A DNA stretch of 64,000 nt. It comes from Phlebotomus papatasi (taxonomy: Eukaryota; Arthropoda; Insecta; Diptera; Psychodidae). This document shows positions 11,750 through 24,230 of this stretch, piece by piece; the stretch's first letter is position 1, and each line of letters opens with the position of its first letter. The position numbers and the translations under genes were made by a program. The stretch is from positions 79,360,001-79,424,000 of the forward strand of contig NC_077222.1 of the NCBI RefSeq assembly GCF_024763615.1, given 5' to 3'. The notes under the pieces are model-generated. The model searched no databases and was not told where the DNA came from. It was given only the letters and a program-made list of their open reading frames with translations.

Positions 11750-12250
11750 CATACATTGACACCTGTATATATTATAAATAATTTTAGGTAAGACAAATGC
11801 ATACATAAATCGTACAAATACACAAATTCTGAACAATAATAGAGTTTGTTATGGTACGTCTACCACATAAATTTCCACCAGATTTATTTGGTAAAATTTA
11901 CGCCGATAATTGGGATTGTTATCAATTCTACTTTCGTAATATTTCTTCAACAAATAAGTACATAAAATACGCTAACTCATAGCCGATAATGATTTAGTAA
12001 TTAAGCTAGATTAATGTGAGTTTCTAATCTTTGCTCTTCTGTCGATAAGGGTAAAAAACGTGATTGGTGTTACTATTATGATTTTACAAACGTGTCTTAA
12101 ACGTTTTGCACATTTAACAACTTTCCTTTTTAGGAGGCATTATGTTCTTACTAGGAAGGTACATCAGGATAATTAAAATCTCATAACAAGTCTAAATTTG
12201 ATTGTCAAACATCAGGCTCTAGTTCAATCTCAGAATATAAATTTACGATT
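11750..12250 (-). pseudogene. P450 3'-end pseudogene fragment
   Basis: This is a decayed copy of the last coding part and 3' untranslated region of the P450 at 6752-8319, in the same orientation. Matching words include CACATAAATTTCCA at about 11864 (compare 6519), TCTTAAACG near the stop codon and a TAAGAAC(A/G)TAATG block at about 12145. The coding match corresponds to roughly the last 40 codons. It has a one-base deletion in the last 12 codons, further small gaps, and no trace of the haem loop or anything upstream. The matching 3' UTR points to a segmental duplication rather than chance similarity. It is not functional. Confidence 0.7.
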
Positions 12251-12749
12251 GTATCTAAATTTAAAATTGAGCTTCAAGGGATTAATACCAAACATCGAAA
12301 AACTAGTTATTACTCTATTTAAGACAATTCAGAATCAGTTTTGAATTACCCTTAAATACACCCTAGATTTCAAGGACTTCAAATGAGAGGGTGAGCTAAC
12401 AGTGGCAAAGTGGATATATTGCGGATGTAGAAGTCGATTATTGCATTTCTGTTTATTCAGCACAAACGTTCAATTTTCTTGTTGACAATTGGAAATTGAA
12501 CCTCGCACTCATATTTCCCAATTCATTTTCCCATTTATCAGGCTATGATTCACCAATGATACCGAAGGAGTTTTCAAGCTCCATTGACTTTTCTTCAATG
12601 GATCAATGGAAATATTTGATTAAGAGCTTTTAAGAAACGTCAGAGGCGTGGAAAATAGAGCGAAATAGAAAAAAATGAAAACATTTTTATTGCTGAAGAT
12701 CAAAACGAGCAATATGTATAGACAATTTTTGCTCTTTGCGTTTTATGAT
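12251..12749. other. Intergenic DNA, nothing recognised
   Basis: The upstream part of the duplicated P450 could once have lain here, but I cannot trace it. Confidence 0.35.
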
Positions 12750-12853
12750 CTCTACACACTAAACAAATTTATGTCCATATTGGGACAAATTTCCTACGTT
12801 TTGTGTAGGAAAAATTCTTGAATATAGACATAAATTGCTCTAGTGTGTAGAGG
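12750..12853. mobile_element. Short MITE with CTCTACACACTA ends
   Basis: Left CTCTACACACTA followed by TTTATGTCCATAT; right ATATAGACATAAATT then TAGTGTGTAGAG. Relatives lie at 25022-25171 and 44423-44523; the latter shares the TATGTCCATAT arm. Confidence 0.8.
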
Positions 12854-15654
12854 CCATTAGTATCTTGAGAAAATAAATAGTCAATTTGAAGTCTTCAGGA
12901 GAATTCTTATTGGGACCATCCCAAGAAGTATTTCGGGAACTACTAAATAAATATTGCATTGTAAACGTTTATTTAAAACTTAGAAACATGTTTCAAATAT
13001 GTAGAAAATTATTTTAACACTCTTTCTATATAAAATGCTTGAGGATGAGTATAGTAGTTATTATGTAAATAATACACCTTATAAACATTATAAAGATTAA
13101 ACAATATTGACATTCTATCAGAATATCATTCAATTTGTCGTTCGACCTTTCGAACAAAAGCTTAAACATTTTTCTCTATTTATTGAATCATAATCCATAC
13201 GGACCTATACCTCTGACCCTACTGGCTATGAAATAATTTTAGAGGACTTCAGCATTTTTCGTTAAAAAAATCGTATATGGTCAAAGACATACGAAATATA
13301 TTGAGTAAAAACAATTTTTGAATATTTCAAGAATTGTTTAATTTATTGGTTTGGTCAAGTGCTTAGCTGATAGGTATGAATAGTGCTTAGAGGAGTAGAG
13401 ATCGTCTTAAAAATCAGAACACATACTGGACTAGCTTTTTCAGCCAAAAAGGGGTTGAAGACCGGCCCATTCTTTGCGAAATGCTTAATCTCGTATCTTA
13501 GATGCTATACCCCAAAAGTAAATTCGGATCATTTACCGTTTATAGCGTTTATAGGTTCTCAACCGTTGTCAATCGATTTGTATATCACTCAAAAGATACA
13601 TCAAAGTAGTTATAAGAGTAACAGAATTAACTTTTAGGCAAAAATACTTTTTAGTTCATAACCGGTTCATTAGCGGTTGACAATCAACATGAACCAATTC
13701 ATAAATCGATAAATATAATTGTCAATATATAAATATGAATATCGATTTAATATAATTGAATTTCAGATCTTCAGTTATTGGTTATGAATCCTTCCATTAC
13801 TATGGTACATAACCGGTAAGGAGTTTCAAGACCTTTCCAACGAGCCTCATCATGATACGGTTCGGTTGAGAAATACGCTCTCTTGAGCCTTTTTCACCTT
13901 TGACCTTGAAAATCCGTTATTAGGAATGATGCAACGGTATTTTCTTATATGAACGAAAAGTTCGACTGGGTAATCTCTAAAACATATCTAAAACCGAAAA
14001 AGAAATCGCACAACGCGTTTTCGAAAAATTATTTAACTGCTATCTCCGTGGAATTCGAGGTTTGAGTAAAAACACAGCACTGTTAGCATTAGAAAAATTA
14101 GATAAGCAATAGTATTACCAACAAAAAAATATATAAAAAATAAATAGAGTATTGTGTAATAGGGAGATATTATGGTTAGAAGTGATGTACATGTTTTTTT
14201 TAATTTTTACATAATGCATTTCCCTGAATGCTACACTGAATTTCCAAGAGTTCATCTATGTATTAAATTCATCTCTTTGATAATTACTAATTTTAGTGGA
14301 AGGAAACGTTGTCGACCCAGAATCCTTCAACTATAAATATAGATGAAAATTTAATGAAACTTTATGTTGATGTATTTTTCACAGGGTTTGACACCAGAGA
14401 GACTCTACTTAGTGATGGTATATTAAAATATTCGTAGAATAGATAATGCTCTTTCAGAAAGTTATGAAGCATTCAAAAGTGGACAACTTAAAGAGTTTCT
14501 GTAAGTGGTTTTTTGCACCTAAGCTACGGATTTCAACAAGGGTTCTTTCATCAAGAGCTTATATTCTATTGGAGATCTTGAGATAACCCTTAAAAAAGAA
14601 AAGAGGCAAGAATTTTCAAGTTTAGGAAAGTATTTTTTATTAAGAATTTATAAAACCGATTTAGCTGGTCTTGGTTCTTTTTCAAAACATTTAACAAAAG
14701 GTTTAAATAAAAAGACCAATGGGACCAATTTTGACCAATTCTTATAACGGAGATTGATGGATTAAAGTTGTTAAGTAGTTACTTAATGGGGTCTCTATTC
14801 CGTACACTATTTTGAACAGTTCGATGGGTTATTTTTACATTTACTGACTTTACCGATAGATTTCAAAGGACTAAAAAAAAGTTACTTTATCGGAAGTGTC
14901 CTGAAAGGATATTTGTGTCTAATATCCGGCCAAAAACAAATTTACCCATTTTTTTTGTAAGCGGTTGAAAGTAGTTAGCATATTTGGCGGTTTTTGTTAA
15001 TTTATTTCAGCGTAAACGATATAAGAATATCTATTCAATTTTTTAAAAATTGTCTTTAGTCAATGGTGGATAAAATATCCTGAACGAAGGAAAAATACAT
15101 GTATTGCAAGACGACAGAAGAAAGTAAGACATCGTATCGATTTTGCTAACATTTTCCTTCATTCTCTTTTCTGATTTAAATTCTGGAGGATGAATTCACT
15201 TTTAGTATAATTACACTAGATAAACAAGAGTTATTTTTGTTGGTTTAACGTAAAGAATTTAAATTAAGTGTGTCACTGCACCTTCTTAACTCTTTCAGGG
15301 CTGAGCAGATTTTTTGGATTACAGGTTGTAGCAGTCAAATTTCCCGCCTTATAGCAATAAATGCTCTGCTAAGGCAACCCTAAATATTCGAGACGCAATG
15401 TCTCCTTTCTAAGCCAGCGCCTTTGGTGGTGGAGAAGACGACTGTGTTAGAGTTAGTCGATCGTACGATCTCAGTGAGTATAGACGTGAGTACTTGGTGA
15501 GTCGTGAAAGTGTTAGGATGTAGTGCGGAAGCTCGCAACAGTCTGGAGCCCACACCAGTCGATGCATAAGCAGGTCACTCTCCCAAATATAGTTCTTAGA
15601 ATAGATTGTTGGTTTGTCCCTTACAACGTGATATAATCGCTCATTAAAGCTTAA
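12854..15654. other. 2.8 kb with no recognised gene or repeat
   Basis: AT-rich throughout. There is a palindromic ATAACCGGT word near 13650 and 13809 but no defined element. The part at 15400-15600 is less AT-rich but has no convincing exon. Confidence 0.4.
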
Positions 15655-15857
15655 TAGGGTAAAGTCGCCAGCTTTACAAAGACTAAATTTTTCGTATGGT
15701 TTTAAATAAATGTGATTCATCTCATCCATATTTTAAAAACTACTGGAAAGTGTTTTGTTTTTTAAAATAATCACAGAGTCGCATTTATTTATAAACATAG
15801 CAAAAATTTAATCATTATAAAGCTTGGAACCGTTCAAAGCATGAGCACTTTCCTCTA
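15655..15857. mobile_element. MITE, TAGGGGA superfamily, family F2, second copy
   Basis: A diverged copy of 4566-4784. It shares the central words ATTTTAAAAACTA, AAATTTAATCATTA and GAGCACTTTCCTCTA. The left end TAGGGTAAAGTCGCC has drifted. Confidence 0.75.
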
Positions 15858-16381
15858 GATTTTTTTTAATTTCTCATTAATCGACTATTATTCTAACTGA
15901 AATGGCACTGACACACCTTATCGATCAGAAAAATTTCTGTCTCTAACGATTCGCATCTCGATAAAAATATGCTCGTCCAGGTTTTAAATGCTCGAACTCC
16001 ATCAAAAAAATTATGTGTACATAATATCTCGTTTTTCTGAACTCATACAATTTCCGTAGATACCTAAATTGATCTTCGTTTTCTTGCAGCCTAAGCCTGA
16101 AAATAAATATTTTAATAAGAAAAATGGAGAAAAGTTATGCCCTTATGTAATGGTTTTTATGTCCTGAGTTTGTAATGCAAAGGAAAATAAAAGTGTAAAT
16201 TTTGCTGGTTTGCATTCATTTACACTATATTGGAGTTGTACCGTATTTCTCTAAAATTGCTAGGAAACTATTGCAATATTTTTACAACAAGATAATTCCA
16301 ATATTAGGAAATTCCTGAAAATTGAAAATCATGGAAAGTTTTATATCCATGCAATTAGTTATGGTATACGAATGGTCTAGA
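15858..16381. other. Intergenic DNA, nothing recognised
   Basis: No gene or repeat end recognised. Confidence 0.4.
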
Positions 16382-16828
16382 CCTAGACACACTTACGACT
16401 TAAACCGAGAGACGGCTTAACATACAGTAGACTTTCTCTCAATCGGCTCTTTTTCAATCGGACGAAAAATTTTGTTGACAATTTTCACGTTTAATTATGA
16501 AGCAAATTCGCTGTAATTCTTCCAATTTTATCGTAATCCTTTATAATTGAGCGCTTTTTGTGGAATTTACAAAGGCTTTGACGCCAAAATCTATTGATAA
16601 ACCGGATGATATTTTGCCCCAAATGCCCAATTGAGAGAGAGTCTACTGTAATTGTAGTGAAAACAACGATCAGATTATATTTACATCAGTTTCTGACTAA
16701 TCCGTCTCTCGGCTTAAGTCAAGAAGTGGCTTAGTTAGTGGAAAAGTGGTGGGAATTTAGTCAAATCATTATTTTGATTTAAATTACATTAAGCCGTCTC
16801 TTCACTTAAGTCGTAAATCTGTCTAGGA
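16382..16828. mobile_element. MITE with CCTAGACACACTTACGACTT ends, interrupted
   Basis: Left CCTAGACACACTTACGACTT then GAGACGGCTTAA; right the inverse AAGTCGTAAATCTGTCTAGG. A Tc1-like MITE at 16425-16648 splits it. A second, shorter copy is at 48552-48660. Confidence 0.75.
16425..16648. mobile_element. Tc1/mariner-like MITE nested in another MITE
   Basis: CAGTAGACTTTCTCTCAATC at the left and its imperfect inverse GAGAGAGAGTCTACTG at the right, with TA on both sides. CAGT ends and a TA target are typical of the Tc1/mariner superfamily. Confidence 0.8.
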
Positions 16829-18271
16829 CATAAGGTAAGAGAACTTTACATAAGAGTGGCGGAAAGAACGCAAAAATTGAATACAAATGATTATTCGTGG
16901 AATGCCGCCCCCTCCAAAGTAATGAGAAATGCTTCTTTAAAAAATGAAAAAAAAACAATATATTTGTAAGTATACGCTATAAGAATCAATAAACAAAAAT
17001 TCATGCTGGGTTTGCTCTCGAATATACTATTGTTGTGGTAACCTTCCTGTTTTTTTTTACTGGTATTTATTTTTACCACAAAATATTGCTATCGAGGAAA
17101 AGTCCCTGAGGGTGTGAGCAAATTTCGCAGACTGAAATGCTATCAACTATAAAGTGAGTGGAAAAGATTGAGAGAGTGATTGAAAAAGTGTGGTAAAATC
17201 TTTTCACTCTAAATCTATTTATTCAATCATTTATTCATAGGAATGGTTGTGTATAAGCGTCCCAAGGCAATATCACGAAAGGAGCTCTTCTTGATTCGTT
17301 TTGTGGTCTTTCATACTGTATTGACATTGTAAATTGGGGGAGAATACCTTCGTCTTGTTGCGTGAACATTGGATGGGCTGAGAAAAAGCAGCACGAGATG
17401 CACATTCTCATGTGCCATTGAATGACGTTTAATTCATTTTCCTATCAAAATGTTTTGATATTAGTGTCACGAAACTTGAGCACCATCTCGTGTTATTGGA
17501 CTTTGTATGATAGAAAATACCATCATAATGTAACACGGTTTGTTGTTGAGATTGGGGTTTCATTGGTGCCACTTTCAATAATCACTTTTCACGGTGGAAT
17601 TGCAGGTTTTTTTTATGAATTCTATTGTAGTATTACTACTATAGTGTTGCACATTGTAGGAAAACTTCTGAATTCTCTTCTGAAAATCTGTCTCATATTT
17701 CTAATGGAAAAGCCATACAGGAAAAAAATAAAAAGAATGTAACAATGGGTGAAAAACCAAATGAAATATTTGACTTGTAACAAAGCTATGGAATGGGGAG
17801 AAGGGGGAGAAGGAACTAAAAGAAAAGTGAATTGTGTGCGAAAGTTGGAAAACTTACAAACCCCTTCGGCTATAATTCATTGTCTGTTTTCTGCAGCGTT
17901 TATTTCTCATTTAACTCAATTTGTTATTTCAATTAATTCTGCAGACAGGGACATAGTAGATGAAATGACGCTGAATAATTGATATACCGACTTTTTTCAA
18001 CATTTTTCATGGTATTATATTTGGCCGTTCCATTTTATGCTAGAGAAGTATCATTATTCCTTGATATTTAAATTAAGCTGTAAAGATCGTAAAGATGAAA
18101 TTCGCATAATAAAATATACATCATAAAATTGTGGCCATATCAGAGTAAATGATATTCAAGTAATCACTTTATTGAAGAAACTTTTACTGTCTTTAAATAA
18201 TTTTAATTCACACTAACTGCATTATCACATGAATAAAATTTGAAATATTCTATAAGTATTTATTATTAGAA
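16829..18271. other. Intergenic DNA, no supported gene
   Basis: An ATG-initiated 106-codon plus-strand frame at 17422-17742 encodes a hydrophobic peptide with a basic tail. It resembles nothing I know and is most likely a by-product of base composition. No repeat ends seen. Confidence 0.35.
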
Positions 18272-18492
18272 TAGGGGAAACTGGGCCACCACCAAACACG
18301 GGGTACCACCAAACACTGCGATTTTTTAATTGGATATTGGATATCAGAGAATAAGACCGATAGGAATTTATAGGCACTTATTATAGGGCACTTATTTATT
18401 ATAGGGATGCTTGTCCACTGAAGGAATGGTCAAGATAGTCCAAGTAGTTTAGAAATAAAAATTAGTGTTTGGTGGTGCCCCAGTTTCTCCTA
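18272..18492. mobile_element. MITE, TAGGGGA superfamily, family F5
   Basis: Left TAGGGGAAACTGGGCCACCA then CCAAACAC; right GTGTTTGGTGGTGCCCCAG then TTTCTCCTA. A degenerate relative is at 60030-60220. Confidence 0.8.
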
Positions 18493-18599
18493 ATAATTTT
18501 ATTCATAGTTTCAGAATCACAAGTGTAAAGTCTATATTGAATTGGCCCCTGAACCATATTTCAGGCAATCCGAGCAATTTTGCATGCGTGTGAATTGTG

Positions 18600-18840
18600 A
18601 TTCGGTCAGATTTCAGAAAGTATACTAATCCTAATATTAATCTTATGCGAGCCATTTTTCATTTTATGAGAGTGAACCTCCACGGCAATTGATGTTCACT
18701 CGGTGCAACCTTTCGGCAGTCATAAGAATGGTAGGGTTTGGGAGTGTTAAAGGAATAAAAAATTAGGATTAGTGGGATACGCTTTTCGACTGGGTTGATA
18801 TGTGTCGAATAGGCCGCACACTCTACACAAGGAATTCAAA
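18600..18840 (+). repeat. Interspersed repeat, possible non-LTR element 3' part
   Basis: Homologous to 41330-41600. Shared words are CACGGC, GATG(T/C)TCACTC, CAACCTTTC, AATGGTAGGG and GACTGGGTTGA(T/C)ATGTGT. The other copy ends in an (ATAA)n-type tail, which suggests a retroposed element. Only a fragment remains here. Confidence 0.6.
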
Positions 18841-19297
18841 CTTTTCTTAATGGTTATATCAACGTGTTCTGTGATACTATAACAGTGTAAAGACGCCTCT
18901 CAAGAAACAATTTTTCTTAATATATAGTCTTGTAGAATTCCCTAAGTAAGGCAGAACTAAAATCAAAATCTTTTTATTTGCTTATAACGTTCTTGTTTCC
19001 ATCACTGAGATTACTATAAGTGAAGTGGCGCACTTTTAAGGATCTTAGGAGCTTCCATAGGAATTTCAATCGAAAATTCTCACTTTAAGTCTTTTAAAAG
19101 TGCACTAAAATTTAAAAAAAGCACTTATTTTTCTTAGGGTATCGACGTCTGAAGCATCTGTAGATACTATTTTTCACGTTGAAAGTTATTCCATGGTTCT
19201 TATATAAATGAATCATAAATTTTAAATATCCAAGAATATAGTGAAATATTCTTGGCAAAGGAAAAATTAAGAACAAAATATATATGATCGGGGGCAA

Positions 19298-19885
19298 CCA
19301 AAATCCCGAAAGCCAAAATTCCGAACGCCAAAATCCCGAAAAGGCCAAAATCCCGAAAGCCAAAATCCCGAAAGACAAAATCCCCGAATTTGCAAAATCC
19401 TGAAATGGATGAAATTATGTTAAGGAAAGTGTTTAGAATAATTTCCTAAGCCACAGAAGATTTCTCTTTGCCTCCAGCAAGCGCGAGTGCAATCGTGGAA
19501 GTAGCTATGACACTTTTAAGGCTCGGGATTTTGGCTTTCGGGATTTTGGCTTTCGGGATTTTGACCGAGACCCGAAATTCTATTTTGGCCAATGAAGAAC
19601 TAAACCCTGTGAATATCAAGTCGATCGGAGATAGTCGCCCAACTTGGTGATTACCATGGGTCTCGGTCAAAATCCCGAAAGCCAAAATCCCGAATTCTTA
19701 AAAGTGTCATAGCTGCTTCCACGATTGCACTCGCGCTTGCTGGAGGCAAAGAGAAATCTTCTGTGGCTTAGGAAATTATTCTAAACATTTTCCTTAACAT
19801 AATTTCATCCCTTTCAGGATTTTGCAAATTCGGGATTTTGTCTTTCGGGATTATGGCTTTCGGGATTTTGGCGTTCGGGATTTTT
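19298..19885. repeat. Palindrome built of AAAATCCCGAAAGCC units
   Basis: The arms are about 19298-19575 and 19659-19885. Each has tandem CCAAAATCCCGAAAG units at its outer and inner ends. Between them is a unique arm segment containing TTTCTCTTTGCCTCCAGCAA and its complement. The arms are nearly identical, implying a young or corrected palindrome. Open frames here are only translations of the repeat. Confidence 0.85.
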
Positions 19886-19957
19886 GGTTTGGTTTGGTTT
19901 GCTCTAAAAGATTTTTAGATCACTTTTAGGTGTGATTCTTCCATAATCACGCCTGTG

Positions 19958-20045
19958 ATAATCACCAAGTTGAGCGACTATCTCCGATCGACTTGATATT
20001 CACAGGGTTTTTTAGTTCTTCATTGGCCAAAATAGAATTTCTTAC
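19958..20045. repeat. Inverted copy of the palindrome's spacer
   Basis: GATCGACTTGATATTCACAG and TTCATTGGCCAAAATAGAA here are the reverse complement of the spacer at about 19575-19650. The spacer can therefore pair outside the palindrome, giving a second overlapping inverted repeat. Confidence 0.8.
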
Positions 20046-21447
20046 TGACAAAGATTAATTTTTTACTCACAACTTTTAACGAATTCGCTAATTTAAAAAT
20101 CGAAAATGTTTGTCTTATTTGAATGTAGTCTTTATTATGGTGTTTGAATACTTGTCCGTGGTAAGAATTAATGAGTTAATGGCTTCAAGGGTTCTTAAAA
20201 ACAAAAGCACTTTTCTTGCAAATTTTTTACCAAATTTTTTTTCTGTGAATCCGAAGTCTTGGCTTCGGCTACTAAAATTTCGTCGGTGTCGAAAATGAGG
20301 CCCATATATAAGTTTGGAAAATGGATTTTCGGTTTAAGCATCCTTAGTGGCAGTCTAATTAAGTCATGACGTTTTGAGGAGTTGCCTCACAAAACCTTTC
20401 TTACAAGAAATTGACTGTAAAATCAATGAACATAAAAAAGGGATGAAGCACGATGAAATACTTCGTATCATGGGTAAACATGTGAAGACAATTTGAGTTG
20501 AATTTTCAAAACAACTTTTCCTGTTAAACAATACGACAATGATATTTAATGGTCATAAGGAATAGCATCAAACTCATCAAATTGAAGATCCCATGAACTG
20601 TTTTCAACTTTGCCTCCCCTTTTATTTATCAAGGGAATGAAAGAAAAAATATATATGTCAGCAGTTTGAGTTAAGAAGTTTTCCACCGTATATTGAGGTG
20701 AAATGGGTGGATTTGTGGAGGAGTAAAACTATGAGGGCATAAAGTTATTCTCGGTAGAACGTAGAACGTTGCTGGCTCGGAAGTTAAATGTGAATGGGCA
20801 AGAGTTGAAGAATGAGAACGATCATTTGTGAAACTGCTGTACTGGGCCAAGACATCTTCTATACGGTTAAATTGAAAGAACAACTTTGCAAAATTATTCA
20901 CATATCCCACCACATTGCTTTAAACTTGAGTACCTCTTGCGTATACAACGCTCCGTGGGAGAGCTTCTGAGCTTTCAGAAGGCTGCTCCCACTGTTCCAC
21001 ATTTTAAGACTAAAAGTGAAAAATCCACCTTTAAAACACAGCTTGATAAAATCGTTTAGAACTTTTGCTAGTTTTTTTTACACACTTTGCCTGAGGATTG
21101 TGTTTTCTATACCAACCCATGAGATTTTTGGCCACCAAAATTATGCTCTACTCGTGACATTTTATGGAATGGATGATCTGTTTTGAAGTGTGTACTCATG
21201 AACTGATTTCTTTTCCGAAGTACTTCCTCACATGCTTCATCAATATATCCCAAAATTCTGCTATGAATGATGGTGGATCAAATATCTTCATAATTTATAC
21301 CCATTAACCATTACATTATTCGCAAGTGCACTGAACTTTGGAGACTCAGATTTAGTTTCTTAGTGTTTTTCCTAGTGAAAATCGTCCCTGTGCATATAGC
21401 CTTGTTTTACTCAAAAATTTTGAATAATTGTTTAAGGAGCGATATAT
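20046..21447. other. Intergenic DNA, one short hairpin only
   Basis: Apart from the hairpin at 20955-20992, I see no gene, RNA or mobile element. Confidence 0.4.
20955..20992. other. Short strong hairpin
   Basis: GTGGGAG, AGC and TTCTGA pair with TCAGAA, GCT and CTCCCAC around a 4-nt loop, with two single-G bulges. That gives 16 base pairs, which is too short for a typical insect pre-miRNA. Function unknown. Confidence 0.4.
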
Positions 21448-21646
21448 TAGGGGGAAGTGGGGTACCTTTGAAATTGTATTTTTTTAACCTATTTTTAAAT
21501 AAAATTGAGGCTTATCGTGATATAATTTAGCTGCACAAACAGATTGAGAAACTAAATTACATTATGATATCGCTCAGTTGTACTTAAAGGGGAAAAATCC
21601 CAATTTCAAAGGGGCCACACATTCAAAGTTACCTCACTTCTCCCTA
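21448..21646. mobile_element. MITE, TAGGGGA superfamily, family F6 (copy 1)
   Basis: Left TAGGGGGAAGTGGGGTACC, right GTTACCTCACTTCTCCCTA. The centre is palindromic (ATAATTTAGCTGCACAAAC then AACTAAATTACATTATGAT). E2 begins 35 bp to its right. Other F6 copies: 33764-33981, 38041-38490, 45047-45670, 53108-53305. Confidence 0.85.
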
Positions 21647-21682
21647 CAACTCAAGAGTGTCAATGCAGAATATTTCATTTTA

Positions 21683-24230
21683 CACTCAGAGAAAAGCACG
21701 CGTGATTGAAATCAACCAACAGGCGTGATTCCGTGATATTTTAAAAAGTGATAAATATGAACATATTTGTAATAAATATTAACACGTCCGTGATACAAAT
21801 AAAAGAAATCACGTCAGTGATAAATAGAAACACAGCATGATGCTATTTATCAAAAAAAGAAATATATTGACTCCAAGATTCGAACACGGGCGTGTTAAAT
21901 AGAAACACGCCGTGTTCCTTTTTAATAAATATACAAATTGCCCCAAAATATTAATCACGGACGTGCTAAAAGGTATACCGTGTCCTATTAACAAATCCTC
22001 AAAAAATGTTAATTACCGACGTGTTAAATAGAAACACGCTCTGTTAATATTTAACAAATCCTTATATTGCCTCAAAATGTTAATCACGGACGTGTTAAAT
22101 AGGAACATCCCGTGTTCATATTTAACAAATCCTTATATTGCCCCAAAATGTTAATCACGGACGTATTAAATGGTATCACGCCGTGTTCCTATTCCACAAA
22201 TTCTTAAATTGCCCCAAAATGTTAATCACGGACGTGTTTAATGGTATCACGCCGTGTTAATATTTAACAAATCCTTATATTGAACCAATATGTTAATCAC
22301 CGACGTTTAAATAGAATCACGCCGTGCTCCTATTTAACTAAATCTTAAATTGCCTCAAAATGTTAATCACGGACGTGTTTAATGATATAACGCCGTGTTA
22401 ATATTTAACAAATTCTCAAATTGCCGTAAAATTTTAATCACGGACGTGTTAAATGGTATCACGCCGTGTTACTATTTAACAAAACCTAAAACGCCCCAAA
22501 ATGTTAATCACGAACGTGTTAAATGGTATCACGCCGTGTTACTATTTAACAAATCTTTATATTGCCCCAAAATGTTGATCACGGACGTGTTAAATGGTAT
22601 CACGCCGTGTTACTATTTCCTTAAATCGCCCCAAATGTTAATCACGGACGTGTTAAATTGTATCACGCCGTGTTACTATTTAATAAAACCTTAAATCGCC
22701 TCAAAATGTTAATCACTGACGTGTTAAATTGGACGTGTTCCTATTTAACAAATACTTATATTGCCCCAAAATGTTAATCACGGACGTGTTTAATGGTATC
22801 ACGCCGTGTTACTGTTTAACAAAACTTTATATTGCCCCAAAATGTTAATCACGGACGTGTTAAATGGTATCACGCCGTGTTACTATTTAACAAAACCTTA
22901 TATTGCCCCAAAATGTTAGTCACGCACGTGTTAAATAGTATCACGATGTGTTACTATTTAACAAAACCCTAAATTGCAGCGAGATGTTAAACACGGACGT
23001 GTTAATATTACGCCATGTTACTATTTATCAAATCTCTATTTTACCTCAAAATTTAATCACGCATGTGCTAAATGGTATCATGCCGTGTTATTATTTATTA
23101 AATCGCAATTTTTCCACAAAATGTAAATCGCGGACGTGCAAAATAGTTTCACACCATGTCACCATTTATTAAATTTCTAATTTAATAAATAGACATTTGA
23201 TAAATAGTAACATGGCATGGTACTATTAAGCACGTCCGTGATTAACATTTTGGGGCAAAATAGATTTTTGATAAATAGTAACACGGCATGATACCATTTA
23301 GCACGTCCGTGATTAACATTTGGGGATAAAATAGATATTTGATAAATAGTAACACGGCGTGATACTATTTAGCACATCCATGATTAACATTTTGGGGCAT
23401 AATAACGATTTTATAAATACTAACACGGCATGATTCAATTTAACGCGTCCGTGATTAACATTTTGGGGTAATATAAGGATTTGTTAAATAGGAACACGGC
23501 GTGATACCATTTAACACGTCCATGATTAACATTTTGGGGCAATATAAAGATTTGTTAAATGGTAACACGGCGTGATACCATTTAACACGTTCGTGATTAA
23601 CATTTTAGGGCAATATAAGGATTTGTTAAATAGGAACACGGCGTGTTCCTATTTAACACGTCCGTGGTTAACATTTTGGGGCAATACAAGGATTTGTTAA
23701 ATAGTAACACGGCGTGATACCATTTAACACGTGCGTGATTAACATTTTGGGGCAATTTGAGGTTTTGTTAAATATTAACACGGCGTGATTCTATTTAACA
23801 CGTCCGTGATTAACATTTTGGGGCAATATAAGGATATGTTAAATATGAACACGGCGTGTTCCTATGTAACACGTCCGTGATTAACATTTTGGGGCAATTT
23901 GAGGATTTATTAAATAGGAATACGGCGTGTTCCTAATTAACACGTCCGTGATTAACATTTTAGGGCAAATGGGTAGTCGTGATAAATACTAACAAAATAT
24001 CACATCGATAATCACGGCCGTGCTTGATTTTTCTTTCCTAAATATCACGTTTGTTATCACGCGTGCTGCAATATAGCACGTTTGTGATAAAAACTGGCTT
24101 TTCCGAAGCGTGATTATATTTAACATTTTTGTTAAAAAACAACCACGGCTGTTGATTGGCTGTTTTAACACGACCGGCGTGTTAGCATTTATCAATTTTT
24201 GATTAATAGAATCACGTTTTTCTCTGAGTG
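21683..24230. mobile_element. Foldback-like element E2 with 71-bp tandem units
   Basis: The ends CACTCAGAGAAAA and TTTTCTCTGAGTG are flanked by TA. The interior is a giant inverted repeat: about 17 tandem units of about 71 bp from 21900 to 23170, then about 11 units in the opposite orientation from 23185 to 23970. Each unit carries ATCACGGACGTG, ATCACGCCGTG and TTGCCCCAAAATGTTA; the first two are near-palindromes. Small open frames here, such as 22395-22694, are translations of the repeat. No transposase is present. Confidence 0.85.

Noticed and set aside
15409..15729. 106-codon minus-strand frame
   Set aside because: Its N-terminal part is read from the F2 MITE, so it cannot be an old conserved gene.
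17422..17742. 106-codon hydrophobic plus-strand frame
   Set aside because: No family resemblance and no supporting promoter or splice signals; its length is compatible with chance.
19112..19685. Frames rich in FGILAFG / FWRSEFW words
   Set aside because: They are translations of the CCAAAATCCCGAAAG units of the palindrome.
22395..23172. Repetitive small frames (MLITDVLNGITPCYY type)
   Set aside because: They are translations of the 71-bp units of E2.
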